From positions 1-39,255 of the forward strand of contig JAQGBZ010000499.1 in assembly GCA_034687125.1 (NCBI GenBank): a stretch of 39,255 bases of DNA, read 5' to 3'. The position numbers and the translations under genes are program-made. The notes beneath the pieces were generated by a model, which did no database searches, had not been told where the DNA came from, and worked only from the letters and a program-made list of their open reading frames with translations. How positions within the stretch are numbered: the first letter of the stretch is position 1; each line of letters starts with the position of its first letter. Source of the DNA: Neelides folsomi (taxonomy: Eukaryota; Arthropoda; Collembola; Neelipleona; Neelidae). Below are positions 20,253-32,393 of this stretch, one piece after another.

Positions 20253-21020
20253 TTAATATCCACCGGATCCCGAGTGCCATCCTCCATGACCTCCGGATGA
20301 ACCTCCTGATGACCATCCGTGGGATGGTGGAGCCCATCCGTGGTGTTGTCTTGGTGGAGCCCATCCCCATCCGGGTCTTCGGTGTTGTTGCTTCAATTGC
20401 TTCAACAGAAGAAGTTTCAAGGCTGTGAGTCCAACGACTTTACTGGCAAAGAGGAATGGAACGATGGCATCTCTCCTTTTACGAACATGACCTGAAATTT
20501 TAAATAAAATATTTTCATTTAAACTCAAATAATTATCCAAATAATAACATTCATAATTTGTAATTATACAAAATAACTAACTTTAAGATAACCAACCCTT
20601 AAGCATATAAAAGAGGATTTCGTCTTGAACTATTACTTACAAACTTATATTTTTTATATTAAGAATATATAAAACTTCAGATGGCTTTTAATAATAATTT
20701 AAAAAACTTAAAGTTGAATGTTTCAACTTTTTTAAAATAATAATTAATCTAAAACAACACTAAAACGTTTATTTTAAATTCTTACCTTGTTGTTCGGCCA
20801 GTGAATCAGCTACGAGTTGATCATCAACAACAAGTTCTGCAGAACAAAAGACAAAACTGAATTAAAATCACACTTTGCATTTTAAAAGTAAAAAAGGAAT
20901 TTCTCCAAATCAACTGCCAGGATTTTCCAAATGATCACCTTCTTCTGCCGAGACGAAGAGAGCAAAAAGGGAAAGAGTGACGAGCACCGCCAACCCAAAG
21001 AACACTATCTTGCAATTCAT
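20253..21020 (-). CDS. Secreted Gly/His/Trp-rich peptide precursor, three exons
   Basis: Exons 21020-20939, 20836-20786 and 20491-20253 join in phase 1 to 123 aa. Residues 1-25 (MNCKIVFFGLAVLVTLSLFA...) are a classic signal peptide ending near VSA. An acidic pro-segment follows (EEELVVDDQLVADSLAEQQG). Then HVRKRRD contains RKRR, a furin-type cleavage site. The next part, AIVPFLFASKVVGLTALKLL, is a hydrophobic helix followed by KQLKQQHRR. The end is rich in Gly, Ser, His and Trp, with GWAPP twice and SGGSSGGHGGWHSGSGGY last. The build (signal, acidic pro-part, dibasic site, mature peptide) is that of a secreted precursor. Cuticle, silk, adhesive or defence roles are all possible and none is shown. 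A TATA promoter lies just upstream. Confidence 0.8.
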
Positions 21021-21101
21021 CTTCCCCACAAAAACAATAAAAAATGAGGAAATTAATAAGCTCAGAGGTAATTGTCCCTACTTTACTCCGTAAGCAGAAC
21101 T

Positions 21102-21135
21102 ACTGGGTCTCGATCTTCATCCACTCCTTTTATAT
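21102..21135 (-). promoter_or_regulatory. Core promoter of the secreted peptide gene (TATA box and CAGT initiator)
   Basis: On the minus strand ATATAAAA at 21135-21128 is followed by CCCAGTAG with CAGT at 21105-21102. The spacing of about 27-30 bp fits a TATA/initiator pair. Transcription would start about 85 bp before the ATG at 21020. Confidence 0.6.
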
Positions 21136-21139
21136 CCGA

Positions 21140-24100
21140 AAGCGTGTGTGGAAAAAGGGGCGGAAAATGGGCAAAATCCTCCTCGACCAACATCATGCCA
21201 TAAAGAAGGGTTCGCGTAACAAGAACGGAATCCTCGTAATCCTCATAAGCATTGTGAATTGTGAGTTTGTGAATTGTGAGGTAAAGCTTCAAGTTCCCTC
21301 ATTTCCCCCTGAGGGGCAAAGGAGCTTGAAACGTGAAGGTGGGGAAGGGGCGGGGAGATCATAAAATATATAAATTATAATAACGTAACATGAGGGAATT
21401 TAAGTCTTCAAGCTCTTCGCACTTTCTTTTATTTTTCCTTTGCCTTCATGCAATTCGACGTTCCCCCCGCAGCTTCCAACAATTTGTCCATTTACCTCCT
21501 ATTTACACAAAGTCGCATTAGTTTCAAATGTAAGATCAACTTTTAATGGTAATGTAAAACTAAAGCTACAATAATACGTATGTGTAAGTTCTTCACAAGA
21601 GGTAATGTTTGATGTAAATGGGAAAAGATGGGTGAGTTTCTCTGTAGTTAATTTAAATGTTTGCAAATGAACTTTCGTCAAATACATTAAAATATAATAA
21701 ATTAAAGGTTGGAAAACAAAGGGAATTAAATTGTGGGATTTGGGGACTTATCTTCATTTACACTCATTTGAGAATGTTCATAAAACTCCTGGTTTTCTCA
21801 AGTTCTGATGATGCATGAGGGAGAATGGAAGGAAATGCAGCTTAAGAATAATACTTTATGTTTTTGCAATTAGGTGATAATTAACGGAAGCTCGTTCCGA
21901 CTCAAAAGTGAATAAATTCATGTGCATGAAACCGAAACTTAAAGCTTACAATTGTCTCTGGCTATTGCAATTTTGGCCACTGTTGATATGTTTTTGCACA
22001 AATTACAAAGCATCAAATGTTTATTGTAAATATTTTCAAGCTCCATTTTTAATTTGCGTCTAAACCTGTATTAATGTTTGATAATTATTGTAAGTTATGA
22101 TTTAATGTAATTATGGAGTAATTAGGAAGTCTGAAGATTTTTTATACATTCATTCCATTCCATTCCTTTGTATTATAATTTTTTCAAAGGAGGAAATACA
22201 CATTAAATACCTGTACTTATGAATTAAAGAAGTAATTTTATATTTATTTGGTGTTTCTCTTAATTGCTAATTTTGTTAATCATCTAATTCCAAATCCAAT
22301 GCATTCCGTCTATTCTTACCCCTAGCTTTCTTAGCATTAGCTGCAATAATTTTTCTGAGGATTAATTGTTAATTCTAATGATAAGTATGGAAAGTGAATC
22401 AAAGTTTTGGAAATGCGCTGTAGGTGAAACAAATCGGCTAATACAAGACATTACACTTGGATTCGGTAACGAGTCAAATTAGAATTGCATCAATATTCAA
22501 GGAACGTTGAGCATGCTCGCCCTATTATGCTTTATTGAGCGTATTCTTGAAATTAACATTTAAATTATATAACCAGACTTGTATTTATGTCGTAAGAACG
22601 CACAAAGAAAAACCAAACTTCTAGATCAGATCAGATATGATATTAATAATTTAATATACTCTTATGTAATGTTTACGTGTAGTTATTAGATCACAGTATT
22701 ACACCTTTATAAATAAATAATAAATAGTCATGTTAAGGCTATAAGTGAATAAAATTGAACACAAAATCACGTCTTGTTTATATCATAACCTCCTGACCTG
22801 CCAGCCTCCTATAATGGCCTATAATAATGGCGTATAATGTAATGTTATTATCACTAAAGATGCGAAGACCCAATTTTCACAGAAAGTAATCAGAGTAATT
22901 GTGGACTTACGGTACAATTGTGCAATTAAAGAGGAAACGCACATGCAGACTCATTCGCTCAGGTTCAATTTGAATTTTGAAAAATTGGCAATCAAAAGAG
23001 AGCCATAATGAAAGTGAATTGTGAAGCTTGGAGGTATTTGACCATTTCCTTCATTCCTTTTTGCTTCCTCTCTCCCTAACAAGGAAAAGTCAACAAGTCA
23101 ACATGGACTCATCCCATCACGCCCTGTCCATACAAATGAGGAAAAACGAGGCTCGTGAAATTGATCCAAAATTACGAATTTGCACATTTTTTGTTATTTT
23201 TTAATACAAGAGTAACAATAGAAGATTTTACACAATGCGAATTTCATTAACTGTGATGATACAAGACCATCAATTAATATAACTATTTATTTCATCCTAT
23301 AATTAATTAAAAATGCCAAAAGTTTTAAATTTATATGAAAAAGTTTAACAATTAATGCAAATGTATGTAAATGCGTAAACAAAGGCAGGGAAGGGATTTC
23401 CTCAAGCAGTTGCAATCCATAAAGTATCAAATATAAGCGGCTTTTTAATTGAAAGATTATGCATAAATAAGTTCCATAAAAATAAAGAAACTCTGACTTC
23501 ATTTTACTGATTATTGTAATACAGTAAGAATTTACACAGGAGTGGCTTAACGCTAACAAGAAACTTCTTCATTCCCACTTCATTTTCTAACTATAATAAA
23601 TTATGTAAAATTATGTAAAATTTTAGATGCTATGGTCGAAGTATGTAGATGATAGGACGAGGGAATTAAAGTATTATAAACAATTTCCCATCATGCCTCA
23701 TCGGTGATGGAAAGATCGACCAAAAAATGGTATTTTACTAATGGAGAAACCAAATGAAGAGTAAGTGAATGAAAATGACACTTCCGCATTTCCGCCTCTT
23801 AAAACTCTCCAAGGATTACAATGCTGGTAAATTTGATTATTAAGTATTTACAATGGAAGATACATTCAACACTTCCACCTATTCTTAATGTTAGTATTAC
23901 ATATTTAAAACATCTTTCACATATACATATATCCCCCTTTATTATTTATAAGTATGTATGTATGTAATACATACTAGATAGTATTACTTTATTCATGTCA
24001 CTCATATGTGTCATGTATCGTTTGATACACATGCATGCTGCTCCAATATTCCACGCCTACAATTATTTGATAACTATAAGTACTGATTTATTAGGTTTTA

Positions 24101-25481
24101 TATATTCTACTCGTTTATATTAAATTCATATGGTTCTTTTACTAATATGGAGCATAAGAGGCAAATGACACTTATGACAGATGTTAAAGGGAAGGAAGTG
24201 AAAAGAGGATTTGACGCTCACCTACTTCCGAAGATTAGAAAAAACCCTTAGGCCCATTAAAGCCCAAAAGATGTATGTAAATGTTGTTAGAATTATATGT
24301 AAAATATCATAACTCAGAATCGTTCAAGTGTCCGACATCCTCCCCATTAAGAATGTGTATGGGGGAAAGGGAAGCTGAAGTTTAAGTTACATTATGATTT
24401 AAGAATGAATCTGAGTATTAGGGAGATAAACGTAAAGTATAAACCCTTCTGCTTTTCCCTTTCAAAGAGCAAAAAAGAGGATTGGAGTGACAGAAAGTGA
24501 AACTCTGCCTTTGGGTCCATCTTTGCCATTATTCTCGAAGAATAATTCACATTCCACTTCTTCCCACTGTACTTGAGTAGATCCGGGCTCTTTTCCCTCA
24601 TTATCATCATTACTCATTACTCCTTTAACTTATATAAGGAGTTAAGACACGGGGCTTACAGATACTTATTAAAACTCTTATGGTTTACACATGTAACCAA
24701 CTATAAAATAAGTAAAATATGAATAATGCAGAGCATAAACTTTTATAAAGTATACAAAGCTTGTACTTATATATTCTTCTTACGTTTATATACTTTACGC
24801 TTGTATTCCATTTTTATGCTACAACTGTTAGATCGCTTTACTTAAAACACTTTACTTTTAATCATTCATTCATATTCTTTTATTCTTACATTAAAGTACT
24901 TTATTAACATTACATTTACTTATATTAGCTATTAAATGACAATTTAACACGATGGGTGCATTTAAGAAAACCGTATTAATTTACTCTTGTAGATATGATC
25001 TACATGCTTTACTATTAGAGCTGCATGAGGGGTTAATGCAGATTTTTCACACTGGTTAAATTATGATTCTGAAGTTTAAGGCGCCTTAAGGTTTTTTTTA
25101 TAACAATTCGTTTCACTCAGGCGTTTCTTTTTAAGTTAGCAAAGTAAAAGCTCACCCGCGCATTTAACCCTACTTCGTCATATCAAGTTTCGCTTTCAAT
25201 AATTTCCGTTTAAGGCAAATCAGAAATTCCTTGAATTTTAGAAAATCACTTAACAATTCACTTTAGATATTCAATTTCCATTTAATCGTGAATATATTAG
25301 CGACATTAGCATTTAACATTAAATGTATTTATCATAATTTCGCCAACTTTAATTCAATTTAATTGATTTTAATCTGCTCTATACACAATAAGATTGTATA
25401 AAATTCTCTCCATGTTTGAATTAAAGGTAGGTCAGAATTCACGTTGTGAATATATTACAACTTACAACTAAATACAAGATA
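21140..25481. other. Gene-poor stretch, no supported gene
   Basis: AT-rich with patches of more mixed sequence (for example 22880-23160). Many short frames exist on both strands but none shows a domain or a phase-matched set of exons. Short microsatellite-like TATG repeats occur near 23950-23970. Regulatory DNA is possible but not visible by eye. Confidence 0.5.
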
Positions 25482-25483
25482 TA

Positions 25484-26012
25484 CAGTCGGGAACAATAAT
25501 AAACCCAGACCAAGCTCTCATTTAGCATCCGTGTTAATAACTTTGTAACCAGTTAATTAAATTAACTGAAATTTTACCTGGAAGGTACTTCATATAAAGG
25601 CTTTGTAACGTAAAAATTTCAAGAAAAAATGATAACTTGCATAAAAGTTAAAATTTTAATTGTGCGCAAAGTTAAAATTTTAATTGTCGAATCAATGCCC
25701 AGGAGGATTGCTGCTTTAATTAAAGCAAAAGGGTCCCATACAAAATATTAATTTTTTAAATTTTAATGTTATAAACTTGATTAAACTTAAGGGTGGGAAG
25801 ACTTTTGTCCAGTGAAAATTCTGACTTTGCGCACAATTTAATTTTTATCTTTTATGTAAGTTATCATTTTTTCTTGAAATTTTTACGTTACAAAGCCTTT
25901 ATAAGAAGTAACTTCCAAATAAAATTTCAGCTAATTTAATCAAATGGTTACAAAGTTATTAACACGGATGTTAAATGAGAGCTTGGTCTGGGTTTATTAT
26001 TGTTCCCGACTG
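25484..26012. mobile_element. 529-bp MITE of mariner type with ~190-bp inverted ends and TA duplication
   Basis: The end CAGTCGGGAACAATAATAAA (25484) recurs inverted at 26012, and the two arms (about 25484-25673 and 25825-26012) stay roughly 90% alike over their whole length. TA flanks both sides (25482-25483 and 26013-26014). No transposase frame is present. Inside the left arm a 20-bp block (AAAGTTAAAATTTTAATTGT) occurs twice in a row. The RNA would fold as one long hairpin. Confidence 0.92.
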
Positions 26013-26014
26013 TA

Positions 26015-29000
26015 AATGTGAATATTACACGTGATTTTGATATGGCCTAATGAGACAAAGATGATGATTAAAATGATTTAAAAGGGCAGCGGCATTGTCC
26101 CGCCTCCTTTCATTCATCCAAACGTGTGGGTCTGTGATTTTTTTGGCTTGTGAGCGGATGTTGGACGTGTGTATGAGTGTGGCGAGGAAACCAGAACTTT
26201 ACGGGCAAATTCCCATTAAGAAAAAACTCAAAATTCGCCAATGTTAATTCCCTATTACATTTCTTCAGATTCACCCATCAGACATTTCTCACACACGGAC
26301 ACACACAATCACACATATTTTGATCCCGCCCCAAAGTTGTACATAATTGGGCAAAAGCTTGGCCCAGTTACCTTCTGAAGGAGAATCAATCAATTGGGGG
26401 AATTTTCTCTCCTCCATAATCATTAGATTAATTTGACCAATTGTTTCCTCGTCCATGTCACGAGTCATTCAAATCTTCATTATCCGACAACTTTGAGGAT
26501 CTTGAGACAGCCAATAGATCTTCAATTCACTCAATATGACACACCAATGAGCTTAATACTTTAATCCAATTATACATTAGATATAATTCGAATTACAATG
26601 GTTAGGATTCTAATGTATAAAATTGTATTAAAGTACATAGTAGAGTATATTGAGTCAAGCCCTTATTTATTTATTATTATCTGTATATATTTTATATTAT
26701 AGGAAACAATGAAACAAACAAGGAACACCGCAAGATTCTCATATAAATTGATATAATAAAATCCTGTTATCTTTTTTCTACATCTTTTTTGCTCAATCTT
26801 TTTTCTCGTTCAATCCGTAATCCCTTTTCTGCTTCAACGCTCTTTCAAGTCCCTTTTTTATTTCCTCGTTCAATCCTCTATACAATTGAGACTTTTTCCA
26901 TCTTAATGTTATTTGTTATTATTTTTTCTAATGAAATGGAAGGGGGATATGTTTATCGAGACTATTAAATATACCACGCGGAGATTTATGTATTTAACTG
27001 GTCCATTTAACTTTATTGATCTTGTTACATTATAAACATTATGGGTAATATTTGGTAGGGATTTGTTTGGAAATTGTGATAAAATCAATTTTACATTCAA
27101 CAAGTCCGAAACATGCCCAGAGGAATGTTCTACTTGGTCATGTTGGGAGAAATAATTGGGAAAAAATGTATTAGATAACGTAAAACAAGATTCTTTGCCT
27201 TTTTAATGGTTTGGGAGTTGTTTGGGAGTTACGAAGTCATTTATATTGTATTGGAAATCACTTTGTCCTTTGACCTTTTACAACCCTATCATTTTTCATC
27301 TTAGCTTGGAGGAATTTATACACAATATACAGAAGTATGATACAATGGTATATGATACACTATATGATATACAAAAGCAAAATAAAGCAATACATGAGGA
27401 ATAAGCAAAGTTGAAGCAGGGCCATAAATGAAACAACTGAATAATTGTCTTATTACAATTAAGGATTTGAGTGTGTCAGTTTACGCATTTTGATGTTTTG
27501 AAGAAAGAGTTCCTCATTTTTGGGTGATATTGGATGGATGTCGTGACAAGACTTTCTACTTCACAACCATCGTCATTCCAATTCCAATGGACTTGTGAGG
27601 TTCTTCAATGATAATTAAAACGCGTTCTCTTTTAATTCTTCTTTCATAATAAGAGAACATGAGACTCATTTATGAGAGAGGAAAGAACCAAATGCCGTTG
27701 CACTTTAAGTCTACGTAACATCCAATAAATAAAATTAAAGGAGAAAATTTATGATTATTATAACCATTTTATTTTTCCTATTAGCCATTAATATTATGTG
27801 TATGGCAATAATTTTGCTATTATAACTGCGAACAAGTGTAGAGCTGATTTAATTTTATTTGGTAAATATTACTACTTGTAGTTAGTTAATGGAAAACTTA
27901 CGCACACGAAATGCATAGCCTTCTTACACTTTAAACTCTTAAGTTTCGATTATGCCTCTAACCAAATTGTAGAAATTCTTTCCCTTTCAAAAATGAAATA
28001 TTCTATGCGTGTTATATAGGAATTTTATAAGAAAATACATACAGAGCACTAATAATGAGTAGCATATGCGTGTAGACAAAATATTGAAGGGAATATTGAA
28101 TATTTATGAATGTGATATGAATTTGATGATAATGTGTGAATTATATTATATGAGGTTATGAGCTAAGACATTAAAGTGATTTAAGATCAAAAGACTGCGA
28201 AAAGAACAATGTATGGGTTTTCGGTCAATTACGAAAAATAATGGGTTGATTGTACGCAATTATATCTTCATTTGGTAAAAAACGAAATGAAGTCATTTAT
28301 TACTACGCATCATTTGCATACTCGCATTGATGATCCCTCACAGTCGCGTTTCATGAATGCAGAAGTCACTTCTTTTTCGCAACTTTCATTTTTACTACGA
28401 GACGTTCGGTTCATGCAAATATCCAAATCCAAATTCATTTTTCATAAAAAAATGAACCAACAACCCACACAGGCAGAAAACATTCCTTCATGTGACTGTG
28501 AGTAGTATCGTGATATGAGACAGAATGTCACTTGACTTTTACAACAAGAGGTTTATAAAATGCATAATTGCCAATGTCCGCAATCAATACAATAAAAGAA
28601 TAAGGAGCGTGGAAGGACTCGTCGTCAGAATTGAGAAAATTGAGAAAGTCGTCAGGGGGTGAATCTATGGGTGATCTAATGAATAAATTCAACGTGATTT
28701 ATTCACGCCAAACTTCTCATTTAAACTGTACAGATTTGATTATTGGAGGTGTTCCTGTCAGTGTCAATCAAAGGGGAGTAAATAGGCAGCCAAGTTTGTA
28801 CAGACATCGTGTTTTCTTATCTGACCCTTCTTTTTATTAATTGTCACTCATCCTTATTGAGTGGGAAAGAATGAAGAGGTGAAATGATGGAAGATCCCTT
28901 TCATTTGCCAATTTATACTAATAAAAGGAGATTGACTATATTAATATAACTACCTACATATATGTGTACTTAATATAAATTATCATAAAAAATACCATTT

Positions 29001-32000
29001 ATATATTTATTTTATTATCAAAACACTCATCATTTCTCACGCGCACACGAACCACTTCCCAACGCATACATACATGGTATGGTATATATTCACGATTGTA
29101 TTTAATTCATTCAATATTAGTTATTAAATCTCTATTCTTTTCCGCTTGATGGGATTTATAAATTCATATGAATTTATGAATTTTTATATGACCAGACAAT
29201 GAGTTAAATTAAATAAGAAAAAACAAGGGGTTTTTTAATTCATTGTTTCTTTTCTCGCTTTTTTTCTCGCCGACGGGACTGTACGGCACGCAAAGCTATA
29301 AAGCACAATTACGACCATCAGTTTTACATATAATAACAATGACCATATATCTATTAAGCTCCTACTTGGTTATATTCAACATTACTCCACAATTCCACAT
29401 ATTGACTCCTTGCATTCACTATATAAAAAATTGTCGGCGAATCTGTCAAAGTGGAATTCTGAATTTTTATTCTTCTTATGAAGCTTCTTATGTATTCTGT
29501 CAGAATTTTTTTTCATTTTCTAAATGAATAGGAAATGGCGAATTATTTTGTATGCAAATGTACTTATAAGTCTTAAAGCTTATATACTCCCATTTAAACC
29601 TATAAATTATGTCTTAAGCTTATTACTCTCCATTAAAGCTTAAAAGCATTCCAAATGTCTTATATGTGTAAAAATGCTTGATTAAAGAGAGTTATAGCAT
29701 TATCATATCATCTCGTATTATAGAAAACATAAACAGACCCACTTGTGGGAATTTATTGCCTTTTACAGTAGAAAGGGAAATGGGAGGGAATTGGGATGAT
29801 TGGATATTAAATGGAATTAAATAAAGATGACACCTTTCCGTATGATTCATAAGCTTCAACTTTTTTTCACAACTATATAAATGTTTTACAACAACATTAT
29901 ATCACGTAGATTGTAAATTCATTTTTTTTCATTCATGGGAGTTATTCAATTTCTATTAGCAATTTTCCCAATTTTCTCTAATGCTTTTCCCATAAGAGAA
30001 TTGAACTTTGAACTGGGGAGTGAATTGTTAAAAGCTCCTTAAGGATCCATTAAAGTACAAGTATATATTTCACTTTTTATTGCTAATTGCAGATCCATTG
30101 AATGAAATACATTTTTCCAAAGGTTTGGCAAAGGTCTCAAATGAGATTTCCGAATCTCCCTCCAAGCGATAAAGAAACTTCTCCTCTTCCACTTTGAATA
30201 TTAAAATACAAACAAACTGCGCAATCCGAAATGACTGACTGATGTGAGTTAAAAAAATATGTCAAAGGTATAGCTCATTTTTATACGGATGACCAAAGAA
30301 CAAAAGAGATATGATTACTAATGGCAAACGACAATGAGATTTATATAGCCAACATTTTTGGCTATATAATTGTAATACAAATGTAATATAGATATGCCTT
30401 TCTTTCCTCTTTGTCTTTATGCACGCCTTTGACCAGTTTCGGAATCACATGTGAAATAAATCTCTTCAATTAGCATTTCAGCGAACGGGTTTTGGTTTGG
30501 GCCCAAGAGAGCCAAATTCACTTTTTATTGTTCAGTGCCCCAACGACGAATTTAATAAATGGAGTATAATTGAGGAAAGCTTGTTCATTTTAGGGTCAAA
30601 GTGAACTCCTGTCGTGGAATGCTTAATGAGTACAATGGAGATGAGGCAAAGAGGCGCTCGTTCATTTATGCATTACATTCTTCTTCAAAGCAGATGGTCA
30701 GATAAGTCGGTTAAGTCAATGAAGGTCTATTGTCATTGTAATAATTAAAATGGGCTAAATGGTGATGAGCTGCCTGTTTTCATTTTTTGATGTAGTTAGA
30801 CCTTAAATCTTGTTAATTGTCTTCTTGATGCATATCTTATAAGAATTACATAGATTGATTGATTCAGGGTTTGCAATTTCTAATTGTTGATGCGATGATG
30901 TATACCATACCATACATTACATACCAAGAAAATATGTATATTTTGAAAAGTATATTTTAATTTATACTTTTCAAAACCTCAAATGCGACTTTGAAACAAA
31001 AAAAGTTGAATATTAAACTATTGTAAATAACCTATAGATTATAAAAAACCTTTTTAAACTCAATCACCCAGATTAAACACCATATTAAATTTTATACATT
31101 TCTTTTGTAAAAATCATTTTGAATGAGAATTTAATATGAGCATTTTATCACCAACTTGTATCTTAATGATCAAGTCAGTTAAATTGTGGTTAAATTCTCT
31201 GAAGTGCGTAATTCGTTTTATCAACTTTATTATAAATCTAACCATACCAAATAATCAAATAACATTATTTGTAATGTAATTCGCTAGTGACGAAAATGGT
31301 CTTTTCTATTTAGCACTAATTTGCACTATGCATTACTTTGCACTAATTCCTCAACTCTTGCACTAATTTTGAACTAATGCACTGATCCTGAACATTTCAC
31401 TTATTTTGCAGTAACGTACTAATGCATAATGATTATTCATATTTATGTATTATTTAAAAAAATACGATATTAGTGCTAACAGTATTAATATATGAGTTAG
31501 TGCTTTAGGGCATCTTGGACCATCAGAACTTTTTTGAAAACAAACTCATAGGGATTTCATCCAATTTTCTAGTGTTTTTAATGCTAAAATTAAAACATGA
31601 AAACATAGAAATTGACAATTATTGAAAAAGACAACATTCAATATACTATTGATCCACAAATCATTTCGAAAAATAATAATAAATGACTTATTTAAGATTA
31701 CGATAACGGGACAATGTTTGATAAAATAATAACTCATAGAATAGATGATTAAGCCAAAGGCGTTCGAATTACATAAAGGTTACCAAATGCTCATTGGCGA
31801 TTTCAATTGTGAATCACCAAGTTAATATTATCAATTGGTACAAGTGCAGAAAATTAAATTGTGCTAATTTTAAGTATCTGCAAATGATTAGGTTTATTTG
31901 CATTGTGATTGACTACGTTAATTTTTTATATAAAACAGGAGTTTATTGTCATTTAGAAAGTTTGCTCCTGTAAATTCTTGTCACATATTACTTCATTTGC

Positions 32001-32393
32001 GACACGGAAATTATTGAACTCGTTTTCATAAAATAAGTAACATATTATTGTAAATAGTCGGAAATCATTGTCTTCATTGTGGTCGTGTGCATCCAACCAG
32101 AAATTATATTGCCTATAAAAATTTAAATGCATATTTATTATGTGATTTTTAACTATTGATTGACAATTCATGTGTTTTGTGATGCAGTAAAATAAACTAA
32201 CCAAGATGTGCTCAGTTTCGTTATATAACCTAATTAGATAATTTTATAACGTTTTTATGCTTTTTATAACAACTTAACAAGTTATTTAATATAATTTAAT
32301 ACAAGGTTCGATTTATTAGCTTTAATTTATTTCGCTCGGGAATTTTATCCAAAGTTTCACGACAGACACTCAATTGAAAATTTATCTAAGATA
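26015..32393. other. Long gene-poor stretch upstream of the TRPA gene
   Basis: No phase-matched exons or domains seen. Patches of more mixed composition (26090-26470, 27480-27700, 29240-29300, 30480-30700) differ from the AT-rich background and could be regulatory. A run of GCACTAAT-like motifs lies at 31311-31385. Further 5' exons of the TRPA gene could hide here, since the channel has fewer ankyrin repeats than its relatives. Confidence 0.45.

Noticed and set aside
20243..20428. Plus-strand frame opposite the Gly-rich exon
   Set aside because: Shadow of the spliced minus-strand gene, which has a signal peptide, matching splice phases and a promoter.
24392..24610. 72-aa minus frame with ATG and a TATATAAG just upstream
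   Set aside because: The TATA-like site is only about 25 bp from the ATG and palindromic; the protein has no domain or splice partner.
28272..28840. Two plus-strand frames of about 70 aa
   Set aside because: Both begin at TTG, not ATG, and have no family features or splice context.
31311..31504. GCACTAAT motif cluster with AGCACTAA/TTAGTGCT at the edges, possible MITE
   Set aside because: The inverted match is only 8 bp and there is no target duplication; the motif cluster may be chance or a decayed repeat.
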